Below the pieces are notes generated by a model, which ran no database searches, was not told where the DNA came from, and worked only from the letters and a program-made list of their open reading frames with translations. 64,000 nt of DNA from Leptolyngbya sp. SIO1E4 (lineage in GTDB: Bacteria; Cyanobacteriota; Cyanobacteriia; Phormidesmidales; Phormidesmidaceae). The position numbers were made by a program, and so were the translations under genes. Positions 45,885 through 55,192 of the stretch are shown here, one piece after another (the first letter of the stretch is position 1; each line of letters starts with the position of its first letter). The stretch is taken from NCBI GenBank assembly GCA_010672825.2, contig JAAHFU020000001.1:1674001-1738000 (forward strand), written 5' to 3'.

Positions 45885-47267
45885 GTGATAGGAGAGAGTC
45901 TGAGGAAAGGAAGCATTTTTCGTACCGGGCACCCCCTCGTGTTTGTCTTGGGCTTCGCTGCAGGGTTTGCCGTGGCAATTGCCATGGGTGGGCTGAGGCC
46001 GCTGTTCCTCACCAAAATCTTGCAAAATTCAACCTCACCTCGTCCTGAAACTGGGCCGTCCCAATCGCCGTCCGAGAGGTTGCAGGCACAAGTGCGATCC
46101 GAAGTGGATACGTTACCAATACCAGAGCTGACCCAAGGCATGGGGGATTTGGCCCCTTACTTTACCCTGGTGCAGCTGACCCATCAAATGCAGCAACGCA
46201 TTGAGATGGAAGCGGTGGCAGAAGCTAATCTCAAACGCTCTAAGGAACTCGCTGTTCAGGGGATTGCAACTCGGGATGCTGGCCGAGAAGATGGCGAAGA
46301 GTCTTTAGAAGAGCTGCAGCAGCAAGAATACCTCTGGGAATCTGCGATTCGCCAACTGGATCAAATTCCTGAAACGTCTATGTTTGCAGAGCTGGCCGCT
46401 GAAAAGCGAGCGGACTATGACGCGATCTTAGATCCGGTTGCAGAAGACATTGACCAGTACCAGTCTGCATTCTTGGCTGAAATTGCAGAGGCGACAGGAC
46501 GTCCCCGCGCTATTCGCATTTCGATCTGTCATCTATCCGGGGAATGTCGAGATTATCAAGGGGATGTACCGCCTGCGAGTCCTGCCAGCTTGATTAAGGT
46601 ACCGGTTGCAGTCGTGCTGATGCACAAGGTCATAGCTGAGGGCATTGACTTGGATGAGTCTACTTACATTGACCCCCACAACTGGACTGAGAATGCGAAT
46701 GGTGCCAAGATTTATGTCCGTCATGAGTATCCACTGCGGGAAGTCATGGTGCGAATGCTTAAAGAGAGCAACAATATCGCCACCAACCAGCTGCTTGACT
46801 ACATTGGCTGGGACTATCTGGATCAAGCCCTACAAGAAATGGGGTACTCCACAACTAAGGTGCGCACGAAGTTAATTGGAGATCGCACCGCTCCGACCCG
46901 TAACCGCAGAGTTGGCTCTAACGTCATGAACTCCAATGAAGTGACGGAGATGATGCGCCAGATCTATACGTTCACCAACCCTGGGGACGAAGAAATCTTG
47001 GAGGGCATGGTAGGGCAATATGACTGGGATTTTGGCTATATGGCTGTGCGTCAGCTCAAAAGCAAGCGCGTGGCCTGGATCGGCGAGAAAACCGGACAAA
47101 ACTCTAAGGTGATTGGCAGTTCGATGGCGGTCAAAATTGATGATGAGCGCTACGTCATGACGGTCACCATTGACAACAGCGCCAATCAAAAGATGCTGCG
47201 CCAGGTCATTGGGGACGTCATTCAGGCCATTCTCACTGAGGGGCATCTCGTCAGAACTGAGCGATGA
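45885..47267 (+). CDS. Class A beta-lactamase-like serine hydrolase, exported
   Basis: The 460-residue protein starts with a GTG and has a membrane segment (about residues 20-40). After a linker and a helical region, a beta-lactamase/transpeptidase-like domain begins at about residue 200. The motifs are SLIK (S-x-x-K), SNN in the place of SDN (KESNNIATN) and KTG (GEKTGQNSKVIGS). It belongs to the serine hydrolase family related to penicillin-binding proteins; in cyanobacteria such proteins may act on peptidoglycan or be uncharacterised. Whether it hydrolyses beta-lactams cannot be told. It is divergent from gatA. Confidence 0.83.
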   Translation: MIGESLRKGSIFRTGHPLVFVLGFAAGFAVAIAMGGLRPLFLTKILQNSTSPRPETGPSQSPSERLQAQVRSEVDTLPIPELTQGMGDLAPYFTLVQLTHQMQQRIEMEAVAEANLKRSKELAVQGIATRDAGREDGEESLEELQQQEYLWESAIRQLDQIPETSMFAELAAEKRADYDAILDPVAEDIDQYQSAFLAEIAEATGRPRAIRISICHLSGECRDYQGDVPPASPASLIKVPVAVVLMHKVIAEGIDLDESTYIDPHNWTENANGAKIYVRHEYPLREVMVRMLKESNNIATNQLLDYIGWDYLDQALQEMGYSTTKVRTKLIGDRTAPTRNRRVGSNVMNSNEVTEMMRQIYTFTNPGDEEILEGMVGQYDWDFGYMAVRQLKSKRVAWIGEKTGQNSKVIGSSMAVKIDDERYVMTVTIDNSANQKMLRQVIGDVIQAILTEGHLVRTER

Positions 47268-47554
47268 GGCGATCGCCGGATCCATCGCAAGCAACGATAG
47301 ACCCGCAGGGCACTGTATCGATTGATGGCAGGGATGAGACCCTCTAAAATCCTGAGTAGACGTCTGCGACGATTAATCTTGCGCTTAAATAGTTGACAAA
47401 CGAGGCTTTTTCGCTAAATTCGTTGCTATCATCATGGACGCTTCTATCAAACCCATTAGATTAGGGTGAAGTCAGGGTTTAAGGCTCGTTTTTCAATGAC
47501 GCACCTACCAGGCAATCTCATCCTGTTTCTAAGTCAGCTCACGATATCAGCAAT

Positions 47555-49969
47555 ATGGTCAATGTAGCCACTTCGTCATCAGCGCAATTGTCCACCAAGG
47601 CTCTAGCCGCAGCGGGTCAGTTTCGAGCAATTGCGTGTTGGCTCAATGAGCCGCTGATACCTCAAGGAATTTATGTGCAGGTTCAGCAGGATAATCGCCC
47701 AGGGTGTTTGCTCATTGTGGCAGAGTTTGAGCGCCCGCCAGAACCCAAACGTTTAACTCAGTACCTATGCCACTTAGTGTGGCAACTGAACTCCCCGGTC
47801 ATTGAGGGCATTCACTTGGTCGCTCGCTCGGTGGGGCAAGCCAAAACCCTTTGGGAGCATCGTGTCCGGATCATGACGCCTGCCTTGAAGGCTCGGCTCA
47901 GCCGTCAGCAGGGGTCAGGGCAGCATGCGTCGCCCATGCCACCCGCGATCGCCCATAAACGCCCTAGTCAGCCCCCGCCAAGATTGGTTGCCCATCATCT
48001 AAAAACGCTGCGGGCCTTTATGCTGACCGGTTCAGCAGTGGCAGCCTTTGTTTTTGGCTGTTTGGTCGAGATCGTGATGTCACCGGGTCAGGAACCCTCC
48101 CTCCCTTTACAAAATCGCCGTACCTCTCAAGCTGAGGTACGCACCCCAGAATCTGGGCCATCAGACAGCGTGAATTTACCCAATACGCAGACAGTCTTTG
48201 CCCATCACGCGCCCAACACGGCGGCCACCAGTCAGCCTGAAGCAACGCCTGCAGCCCAGACAACCTCTGTTTCTTATCGGGTGCAGCCTAATCGCCCTAA
48301 TGTCGTGAACAGTACCTTAGAGCCGGTTGGGGTCATCCAGCATGAACGCCTGCTTAATCCAGCTGAGCAGACCGTCACCCTAGTGTTTGGGGGAGACGTC
48401 AGCCTCGATGATTTGCCCTACAGCGATTATGAGACTGACGAACAGCTCCTGTCTGGCATCTCGGCTTACCAACAGGCGGATGTAGCCATGGTGAATTTAG
48501 ATGCTTCCCTGGCAACGGCGGCAACTTCTTTGGAGGAAGAGCTGCTTGATCTCCAGCGCCCAGATGTCATTAACCTTCTCAAAGCCGGTGGCGTTGACAT
48601 CGTCAGCTTGACGAGTGAAGAAGTGCTGGCCTTTGGGGAACAAGGCCTGGCCGAAACCCTGGAAACCCTGGATCGAAATGGGATTTATCGGGTGGGGGCC
48701 GGACGCAGTGAGCGGGAAGCACGCCGACCGGAGATTTTGGATGTCAAAGGGCAGCGCATTGCCTATTTGAGCTACGACCGTACTGAAAGCAAGTCGGCTC
48801 GCGGGGCCGCAGGCGGCGTCAATGCGCCCGATAAGCAAGAGATTGTCGCAGACATCCAGGCCATTCGAGATGAAGTAGACTGGCTCGTTGTTAATTATCG
48901 CTGGACAGAAAACATTCCTGAGAAGCCTGCTGATTTCCAAACGAATCTGGCTCGGCTTGCCATTGATCAAGGGGCTGACCTGGTTGTCGGGCATCATCCC
49001 ACCCAGCTGCAGGGGGCAGAAATCTATAAAGGGCGTCCCATTGCTTACTCGTTAGGAGATTTCGTCTTTGGCAAGCCAACGGAGACAACAACACCGGAAT
49101 CGGCAGTCTTGCAGGTATCTTTGCGCGATCGCCAGATGAAGGTGGATTTGATTCCTGTTAAGGTTCGTGATGGCCAGCCACAACGGGTCAATGAATCAGA
49201 AGCCGCTGCTATCTTCAGTAAGATACAGGCAGCCTCCAAGGACTTTGAAACACCGATGTCTGCGTCTGTTGTCTTGGATGCTCAACCCATTCCCCAGCCT
49301 GAGGTTACGCCCCCCGATGCTGCCGACTCCGACCAAGAGAGTCCATTTGTCGATGAACCGACACCAGAAACCGATCACAGTCCCCTGCCAGAGACGGAGG
49401 CTGGCCCCTTCCAGGATTCTCCAGATGAACCGCTGTTAAATGTCCCCTTAGCCCCTGGCGAAGCATCTGGGGTTGAAATGGAGCCTATCCCAGAAGGGCT
49501 GTTAGACAATTGGGGACCCAAAAACGGATCTGGCACGCTGTATGAGCCCGAGTCGGTTTTACCCGAAAACTCCAGGTTTAAGCCAACCAAGCCAGCGGTA
49601 GAGGCACCGGGTTCCAAGCAAGTGACAGAGACTGAACCCGCAGAGGACACGGCCTCGGCAGAAGAAACCCTGGAAGCCCCTGCCCCGATGCCAACGCCTG
49701 AGGCGGAAAAGGTTCCTGCTGAGGGTGCCATTGCCCCTTATAGCGAGCCGCTGATCGGGCCTCTCAGTGCTTTACCACCAGACTTTGACCCGATCGCAGC
49801 CGAGCTTGAACGTCTGCCGAAGCCGGGTGCCTTAGTCACGCAGGAACACCCAGGACTTCCCCAAGCTCGTGTTTTAGAACCCCTGAATTCTCTCAAGGCG
49901 ACCCCAGAAAAGCCTTTAGTGATTGACGTGCAAAAGCAGGCGATCGTGTCACCTCTCAGCCAAGATTAA
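47555..49969 (+). CDS. CapA-family protein with long Pro/Glu-rich tail
   Basis: The 804-residue protein has a soluble N-terminal region (1-150), one membrane segment (about 155-175), a linker, and a CapA/PgsA-type domain at about 270-540. That domain contains VTLVFGGDVSLDD, LKAGGVDIVSLTSEE and VVGHHPTQLQGAEIYKGRPI, matching the metallophosphoesterase-like fold of poly-gamma-glutamate capsule proteins. From about residue 565 to the end the sequence is a disordered Pro/Glu/Ala-rich tail. Its role in cyanobacteria is unknown; capsule or envelope function is inferred from the family. A perfect tandem 17-bp unit overlaps its stop codon. Confidence 0.8.
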   Translation: MVNVATSSSAQLSTKALAAAGQFRAIACWLNEPLIPQGIYVQVQQDNRPGCLLIVAEFERPPEPKRLTQYLCHLVWQLNSPVIEGIHLVARSVGQAKTLWEHRVRIMTPALKARLSRQQGSGQHASPMPPAIAHKRPSQPPPRLVAHHLKTLRAFMLTGSAVAAFVFGCLVEIVMSPGQEPSLPLQNRRTSQAEVRTPESGPSDSVNLPNTQTVFAHHAPNTAATSQPEATPAAQTTSVSYRVQPNRPNVVNSTLEPVGVIQHERLLNPAEQTVTLVFGGDVSLDDLPYSDYETDEQLLSGISAYQQADVAMVNLDASLATAATSLEEELLDLQRPDVINLLKAGGVDIVSLTSEEVLAFGEQGLAETLETLDRNGIYRVGAGRSEREARRPEILDVKGQRIAYLSYDRTESKSARGAAGGVNAPDKQEIVADIQAIRDEVDWLVVNYRWTENIPEKPADFQTNLARLAIDQGADLVVGHHPTQLQGAEIYKGRPIAYSLGDFVFGKPTETTTPESAVLQVSLRDRQMKVDLIPVKVRDGQPQRVNESEAAAIFSKIQAASKDFETPMSASVVLDAQPIPQPEVTPPDAADSDQESPFVDEPTPETDHSPLPETEAGPFQDSPDEPLLNVPLAPGEASGVEMEPIPEGLLDNWGPKNGSGTLYEPESVLPENSRFKPTKPAVEAPGSKQVTETEPAEDTASAEETLEAPAPMPTPEAEKVPAEGAIAPYSEPLIGPLSALPPDFDPIAAELERLPKPGALVTQEHPGLPQARVLEPLNSLKATPEKPLVIDVQKQAIVSPLSQD

Positions 49970-49998
49970 GCGCTTGAAAATCAAGATTAAGCGCTTGA
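49961..49998. repeat. Tandem duplication at the CapA stop
   Basis: CAAGATTAAGCGCTTGA occurs at 49961-49977 and again at 49982-49998 (period 21). The first unit contains the stop codon TAA. Confidence 0.8.
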
Positions 49999-50075
49999 GA
50001 ATAGGGTGCCAGCGCTGCAGCTCAGGTTGGGCAGGTTGGGCAGATGCTAGGGCTTAGAAAACCCCTCATTCAAAA

Positions 50076-50169
50076 GCAGCCAGGTTCAGTTGAGGCCAAT
50101 ACAGCCTGGTCAAGACCGGGGGTTGGGGTTGGAGGTTGGAGTGCACTTTGTCTGCAGGCAAATCGCTCT
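50076..50169 (-). repeat. Dispersed MITE-like repeat, copy F (diverged)
   Basis: AGCAGCCAGGTTCAGTTGAGGC, GGTCAAGACCGGGGGTTGGG and TCTGCAGGCAAATCGCTCT align in order with copy E in the same orientation, but the CCCTAG core has decayed. Confidence 0.6.
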
Positions 50170-50189
50170 TAGTTCTTGAAGCTTTTGAT

Positions 50190-50231
50190 CCTGGAAATAG
50201 TTGCGATTTTCCTGGAAATAGTTGCGATTTT
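50190..50231. repeat. 21-bp tandem duplication
   Basis: CCTGGAAATAGTTGCGATTT plus one T occurs twice head to tail with a period of 21 bp. Confidence 0.85.
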
Positions 50232-50366
50232 TTTAATTTAGGATACGCTTTTGGCGGACTCTCTTGTTAGAATCCCCCTTAACCAATTGTCTCCTTTAAG
50301 AAGTTGGTCTGGGTTGCGTTCTGTGTGACGCTTAAACTCTCTATTGCGTGTCTTTAAAATCATCGT

Positions 50367-51020
50367 ATGAACGCCCCTCTGAATTCTGACTCCACGCTGT
50401 ATCCAGCCCCTGAAACGACAGGTGTTGCAGCTTCTTCAGGCTATTCGCCATCGGTGCCTATTTCGGTATATCGGGAACTGGCGACAGAGCTTAAGACGAC
50501 CCAGGTCACGGTAGAAGCCTTGACTCAGCAAAATCAGCAGTTAATGCGACAAAACAAACTGCTGCGTAATGAAATTCAGCGGTTCGTACAGGCAGCAGAG
50601 CAGTTAGGGCATTTTGCTGGGGTTACCCCCCAAGAGCCACCTGTGCGGCCAGACCCAGGGGCCATGAGAATTGGGCAAGAACTCCCAACCAAGGCGATGC
50701 CCCCGCAAGAATTGCCAGTTCAGCCAGTTGCTGCGCCGATTCAGGAAGACATCTTCACCCCTGAACCTGTATCTCCCTCTCAAAATAGTGCGATCGTGCC
50801 TCGTCCTCAAGAACGCCCGCGCGATCGCCCAAGGCCACCTCAACCGGAGCCTATCAAGCAGCGCTTGTTTACAGAGCAACCAGAAGGAATGCGCCCCCTC
50901 AGCAAAGTTTCTGCTCGATCAGATTTAGGTAATCTTTGGCTGGTCACAACCATTTTGCTGGTCGTTTTCACCGCGTTTGGGGCTGGATTCCTGATCATGC
51001 GACCCCTGTTAAATCGCTAA
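50367..51020 (+). CDS. Coiled-coil protein with C-terminal membrane anchor
   Basis: The 217-residue product has a coiled coil at about 30-75 (ELKTTQVTVEALTQQNQQL and onward), a Pro/Gln-rich linker to about 180, and a single C-terminal membrane helix (LWLVTTILLVVFTAFGAGFL). It is thus a tail-anchored protein with most of its mass in the cytoplasm. I do not recognise a named family. It lies between the CapA gene and glnB on the same strand. Confidence 0.6.
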   Translation: MNAPLNSDSTLYPAPETTGVAASSGYSPSVPISVYRELATELKTTQVTVEALTQQNQQLMRQNKLLRNEIQRFVQAAEQLGHFAGVTPQEPPVRPDPGAMRIGQELPTKAMPPQELPVQPVAAPIQEDIFTPEPVSPSQNSAIVPRPQERPRDRPRPPQPEPIKQRLFTEQPEGMRPLSKVSARSDLGNLWLVTTILLVVFTAFGAGFLIMRPLLNR

Positions 51021-51088
51021 TAAATCGTTAACGCCGAATCCACCCGAGGCGTTTGGTTCGGTGCACAAACCAACATATTGGCAAAAGT

Positions 51089-51130
51089 GTGCTTCAGGTT
51101 ACAGTATTGAGCATAGAGCCCCGTTAGACA
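51089..51130 (+). promoter_or_regulatory. NtcA-type promoter of glnB
   Basis: GTG-N8-TAC occurs at 51089-51102, one base off the NtcA consensus GTA-N8-TAC. A -10-like TAGACA begins 22 bp further on at 51125, the spacing of NtcA class II promoters. It is 49 bp upstream of the glnB ATG. Confidence 0.65.
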
Positions 51131-51157
51131 TAGGGCTGCACTGCTTAACAGCATTGA

Positions 51158-51517
<360 letters not shown>

Positions 51518-51603
51518 CGTTACCTAGAAACCCCTCCGCCAGCCTCTGCCTTGGGTCGTTTTGAGCTTGTTCAGACGACTCCGAGACAGAGGTTTTGCCA
51601 TCC

Positions 51604-53013
51604 ATGTCATTCCTGAGTACAGTTCTCGAACCCTCCATGGCCTCAAACCTTAACGACGATGTCCTCAACCAGCGTTTGGGCAAATACAAACGCTTTGGGG
51701 TACACCTAGGCCTTGATCGAATTCAACGGCTATTGACCGCTTTAGGCAACCCTCAAACTCAGGTACCGATTGTTCACGTAGCCGGGACGAATGGAAAAGG
51801 GTCAGTTTGTGCTTACCTGTCCTCTGTTTTGGAGCAGGCAGGCTATCAGGTAGGACGCTACACCTCACCCCACTTGGTGAGTTGGTGTGAGCGCATTTGC
51901 ATCAACACGATTCCCATTACCCCTGAGGCCCTCATAGAAGTCATCGAACAGGTGGAGGCAGCGGTTGACCCTGAGGGTGAGATCCCGACTCAATTCGAAG
52001 TGTTTACCGCTGCAGCCTGGACGTATTTTGCGCAACAGGCTGTCGATATTGCCGTCATTGAAGTGGGGTTGGGGGGGCGACTCGACGCCACCAATGTGGT
52101 GGATCAGCCTTTGGTGAGCGTCATTACCTCCTTAAGTCGAGAACACTGGCAACGCCTTGGCCCAACCTTGGCCGACATCGCTGGTGAGAAAGCGGGTATT
52201 CTCAAAGCGCACTGCCCTGCCGTGATTGGCCCGTTGCCCCCTGAGGCTGAACGCGTAGTTCTAGAGCGCGCCTCAGCCTTAGCATGTCTTATTCTTCGTC
52301 CTGAGCCTGCTCGGCCTAATGGGCAAGGGAAGGCTGTCTATGCGTCTGGCGACCCATCCCACACATCGATTGCATATACCCTCCCCTTTCCAGGTGCCCA
52401 TCAGCTCACCAATTCTGCGATCGCGATCGCAGCACTCCAATGCCTGCGGGAGCGAGGGTGGCAGATACCTGACCAGGCCATCCAAGCGGGGATGGCGAAA
52501 GCCCGTTGGCCAGGGCGCTTGCAATGGTTGACCTGGGCAGCCTCCAACGGTGAGCCTTATCCTTGGTTGATCGATGGTGCCCATAACCCGGCAGCAGCCA
52601 AAATGTTGCGCGCCTATGTGGATGCGATCGCTCAGCCCACCCCACCGGCCCTAGAAGCCCGTACCCTGCACCAACCAGGCATCACGATTCCTGCAGAGGG
52701 GCCCATTACATGGCTGATGGGTATGTTGACCACCAAAGACCATGCAGACGTGTTTCAGGAACTGCTGCGGCCGGGTGATCACTTGCACCTAGTGCCTGTC
52801 CCCGGTCATGCTTCCATGACACCAGAGGCGTTGCAGGAGATAGCCCTGACGGTATGTCCAACCCTGGCCAGTTGCCAAACCCATGGGCAGCTAGAAACCG
52901 GGTTACAAAAGGCAGCATCAGACGCTCCGGGCCTGAGAATTCTGTGTGGTTCGTTATATCTGGTGGGTTACTTTTTCCAAACCCAAGCTGCCCATATTCT
53001 CAGGAAAACGTGA
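51604..53013 (+). CDS. folC: Bifunctional folylpolyglutamate/dihydrofolate synthase
   Basis: FolC adds glutamate to dihydropteroate and to folates. The 469-residue protein has the Mur-ligase-like ATP motif HVAGTNGKGSVCAYL near residue 55, the EVGLGGRLDATNVV block and the C-terminal WLIDGAHNPAAAKMLR domain. The frame opens at a TTG at 51595; the ATG at 51604 or a second ATG (MASNLND) are the likely starts. It follows glnB by 86 bp. A repeat element begins 75 bp behind its stop. Confidence 0.93.
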   Translation: MSFLSTVLEPSMASNLNDDVLNQRLGKYKRFGVHLGLDRIQRLLTALGNPQTQVPIVHVAGTNGKGSVCAYLSSVLEQAGYQVGRYTSPHLVSWCERICINTIPITPEALIEVIEQVEAAVDPEGEIPTQFEVFTAAAWTYFAQQAVDIAVIEVGLGGRLDATNVVDQPLVSVITSLSREHWQRLGPTLADIAGEKAGILKAHCPAVIGPLPPEAERVVLERASALACLILRPEPARPNGQGKAVYASGDPSHTSIAYTLPFPGAHQLTNSAIAIAALQCLRERGWQIPDQAIQAGMAKARWPGRLQWLTWAASNGEPYPWLIDGAHNPAAAKMLRAYVDAIAQPTPPALEARTLHQPGITIPAEGPITWLMGMLTTKDHADVFQELLRPGDHLHLVPVPGHASMTPEALQEIALTVCPTLASCQTHGQLETGLQKAASDAPGLRILCGSLYLVGYFFQTQAAHILRKT

Positions 53014-53357
53014 GGCGCAATATCAGTTCCCGTTTTTGCGGCCACACATCCGAACCTCTCCTATCCTCGCCGTACTAAGGCTGCTGCTAATAGCCTTAGC
53101 CAGGGGAGTTCAGTACATCTGAGTCAAGACAGGGTCTAGGGTTTGGGGTCTAGGGTGTGCTTTATCTGAATGCAAACCGCTATGTACATCAGTCCTTGGC
53201 GAGGGGAGGTGCCGCAGGCGGTGGGGTGGCGATATGTAGCGCTGCTTTGGAGAATTGGGATGAGAGGAAGACTTTGCTGCCCATGGCAAGCGTTCTGCGA
53301 TCACATCCCGGCAGGGATGATTGATAATGGAGAGCGTTGTGAAATTTTTCATTCACC
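53014..53357. other. Intergenic region with repeat copy D
   Basis: 344 bp between folC and the glutathione peroxidase gene. It contains CTAAGGCTGCTGCTAATAGCCTTAG near 53085 (in two parts, a 7-bp inverted repeat CTAAGGC/GCCTTAG), repeat copy D and no ORF of interest. Confidence 0.5.
53089..53184 (-). repeat. Dispersed MITE-like repeat, copy D
   Basis: Read on the plus strand: GTTCAGTACATCTGAGTCAA, GACAGGGTCTAGGGTTTGGG, GTCTAGGGTGTGCTTTATCT, then TGCAAACCGCTAT. It is the inverted form of copies A-C. Confidence 0.85.
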
Positions 53358-53822
53358 ATGCCTTTACCGACAAGCCTCACCACCCTCGACGGTACGCCTC
53401 TTGCCCCAGAAGTGTTAGCAAACAAAGTGGTTTTGTTTGTCAACGTAGCTAGCCAGTGTGGCCTCACTCCTCAATACAGCGGTCTTGTAGAGCTGGATAA
53501 GGAATATGGCGATCGCGGTTTGGTCATTATCGGTGCACCCTGCAACCAGTTTGGCAAGCAAGAGCCCGGCACCCCTGACGAAATTACAACCTTTGCCAAA
53601 ACTAAGTACGACGTAGACTTTACCCTGCTCGAAAAGCAAGACGTCAACGGGCCAGATCGCAGTCCCCTCTATCAGTTCTTAGTAGGCGACGGGCCAGACA
53701 TTGCCTGGAACTTCGGCAAGTTTTTGGTCGGTCGTAATGGAGCAGTGGTCGCTCGCTTCGAACCCCAAACCGCCCCCGACGACGCCGAACTTAAAGCTGC
53801 CATTGAAAAAGCGCTGGGCTAA
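53358..53822 (+). CDS. Glutathione peroxidase-family protein
   Basis: The 154-residue thioredoxin-fold protein contains VLFVNVASQCGLTPQYSGL with the peroxidatic Cys (not selenocysteine), APCNQFGKQEPG and the WNFGKFLV segment. The Cys/Gln/Trp/Asn catalytic tetrad is therefore complete. It reduces lipid or alkyl hydroperoxides, in cyanobacteria usually with NADPH/thioredoxin instead of glutathione. There is no signal peptide. It precedes an alpha/beta hydrolase by 142 bp. Confidence 0.93.
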   Translation: MPLPTSLTTLDGTPLAPEVLANKVVLFVNVASQCGLTPQYSGLVELDKEYGDRGLVIIGAPCNQFGKQEPGTPDEITTFAKTKYDVDFTLLEKQDVNGPDRSPLYQFLVGDGPDIAWNFGKFLVGRNGAVVARFEPQTAPDDAELKAAIEKALG

Positions 53823-53964
53823 GCCTTCGCGCAATCGCCCGATGTCGCCCCCTAGGTTTGAAAGGGGCAGTCGGCCGCAGCATTTTCATGGGTGGGTGGA
53901 TTAACCCGTAGGGGCGCACAGCTGTGTGCCCCTACAATAGTTTCAGCCCTGGCCAAGACTCCCC

Positions 53965-54768
53965 ATGACAAACATTTTCACCGTCAAAATAGGCAGTGCT
54001 CAGATAGTCGGCGAACAGGCGGGCACAGGCCATCCCTTAGTCTTTCTCCATGCTGGGGTAGCAGATCGACGCATGTGGCAGCCCCAAATCGCCGCCCTGA
54101 AGGATACCTACCGCACCATCGCCTACGATCGCCGGGGTTTTGGCAAAACCACCACCACCGATGAGGCCTTCTCTCACATCGCAGACCTGCAAGCGCTGCT
54201 AGACCACCTGGGCATTGCCCAAGTATCGCTGGTTGGCTGTTCCCAAGGAGGACGAATCGCGATCGACTTTGCCCTGGCACATCCCCAACGGGTAACAGCT
54301 TTAGTTTTAATATCGTCCGCCGTTAGCGGTGACCCTCACCCTGAAACCTTCCCGCCCGCTATTCAGGCTCGCATAGACGCCCTCGATGTCGCAGACGAAG
54401 CGGATGACTTAGCGCAGATTAATGAGATCGAAGCCAATCTCTGGCTAGATGGCCCCACTAGCCCTAAAGGGCGAGTCGGCAGAGCCTTGCGAGACCTGTT
54501 TTTAGACATGAACGGCATTGCTCTGAACATGCCAGATCTGGATCAAGAAATTGAGCCCCCGTCCGCCTACGAGCACGTCTCTCGGTTATCGCTGCCAACG
54601 TTGGTGATTTTAGGAGGCTTGGATTTTCCCCATGTGAAAGAATGCTGTCGCGATTTAGCAAACACCATTCCAGGCGCTCAGCTCAAAGACATCCCTGGCG
54701 CAGCCCACCTGCCTAATCTTGAACAGCCCAACGCGATTAACTCGTTATTACGAGATTTTCTCAGCTAA
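53965..54768 (+). CDS. Alpha/beta hydrolase
   Basis: The 267-residue protein is a soluble alpha/beta hydrolase: HPLVFLHAGVADRRMW (oxyanion region), LVGCSQGGRIAIDFALAHP with the nucleophile in GCSQGG, LVILGGLDFPHV with the acid, and IPGAAHLPNLEQP with the catalytic His. It resembles the haloperoxidase/3-oxoadipate enol-lactonase type; the substrate is unknown. The PchB-like gene follows 63 bp later on the same strand. Confidence 0.87.
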   Translation: MTNIFTVKIGSAQIVGEQAGTGHPLVFLHAGVADRRMWQPQIAALKDTYRTIAYDRRGFGKTTTTDEAFSHIADLQALLDHLGIAQVSLVGCSQGGRIAIDFALAHPQRVTALVLISSAVSGDPHPETFPPAIQARIDALDVADEADDLAQINEIEANLWLDGPTSPKGRVGRALRDLFLDMNGIALNMPDLDQEIEPPSAYEHVSRLSLPTLVILGGLDFPHVKECCRDLANTIPGAQLKDIPGAAHLPNLEQPNAINSLLRDFLS

Positions 54769-54831
54769 AACCAGGCAAAAAATACGCCCCAGACCCCAGA
54801 TCCAAATCAAAGCCCTCTTAATTCCAGCCTT

Positions 54832-55137
54832 ATGAAACCCCCCAATGAGTGTCAAAATCTAGCTGATATTCGCACCGAAATCGATCAGCTAGATCGCCAG
54901 GTAATTGCGTTATTGGGGCAGCGGTTTGCCTATGTTAAAGCAGCCTCCAAATTCAAGACTAGCGAAACCACCGTTAAAGCCCCAGAACGCTTTCAAGCCA
55001 TGCTCAAACAGCGATACGTCTGGGCAGAAGAAGTCGGGCTCAAGGGGGAAGTGATTGAAAAACTGTATCGAGATCTGGTCACTCACTTCATCGAAGAAGA
55101 AATGAAGCATTGGCAGCAATCTCAGGAAGAGGAGTGA
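54832..55137 (+). CDS. PchB/chorismate mutase type II family protein
   Basis: The 101-residue all-helical protein matches the PchB-type branch of AroQ: DIRTEIDQLDRQVIALLGQR, YVKAASKFKTSE, APERFQAMLKQRYVWAEEVG and LYRDLVTHFIEEEMKHW. PchB converts isochorismate to salicylate plus pyruvate and also has weak chorismate mutase activity. No isochorismate synthase is visible in the window, so a chorismate mutase or orphan role is equally possible. It is the last gene of a short plus-strand run. Confidence 0.85.
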   Translation: MKPPNECQNLADIRTEIDQLDRQVIALLGQRFAYVKAASKFKTSETTVKAPERFQAMLKQRYVWAEEVGLKGEVIEKLYRDLVTHFIEEEMKHWQQSQEEE

Positions 55138-55192
55138 TGGATAAGAGGTAGGTTGAATGCAGCCAGGATTGGAGAAGAAAAGGCAGGAGAGT

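Larger units (their letters stand above)
49970..50366. other. Repeat-rich intergenic region
   Basis: This 397-bp gap holds the second 17-bp unit of the CapA-stop duplication, repeat copy F, a 21-bp tandem duplication and the presumed promoter of the following gene. No ORF stands out. Confidence 0.5.

Noticed and set aside
54780..54800. CCCCAGACCCCAGATCC, similar to the repeat core
   Set aside because: Only about 15 bases match and neither end of the element is present, so chance similarity is more likely.
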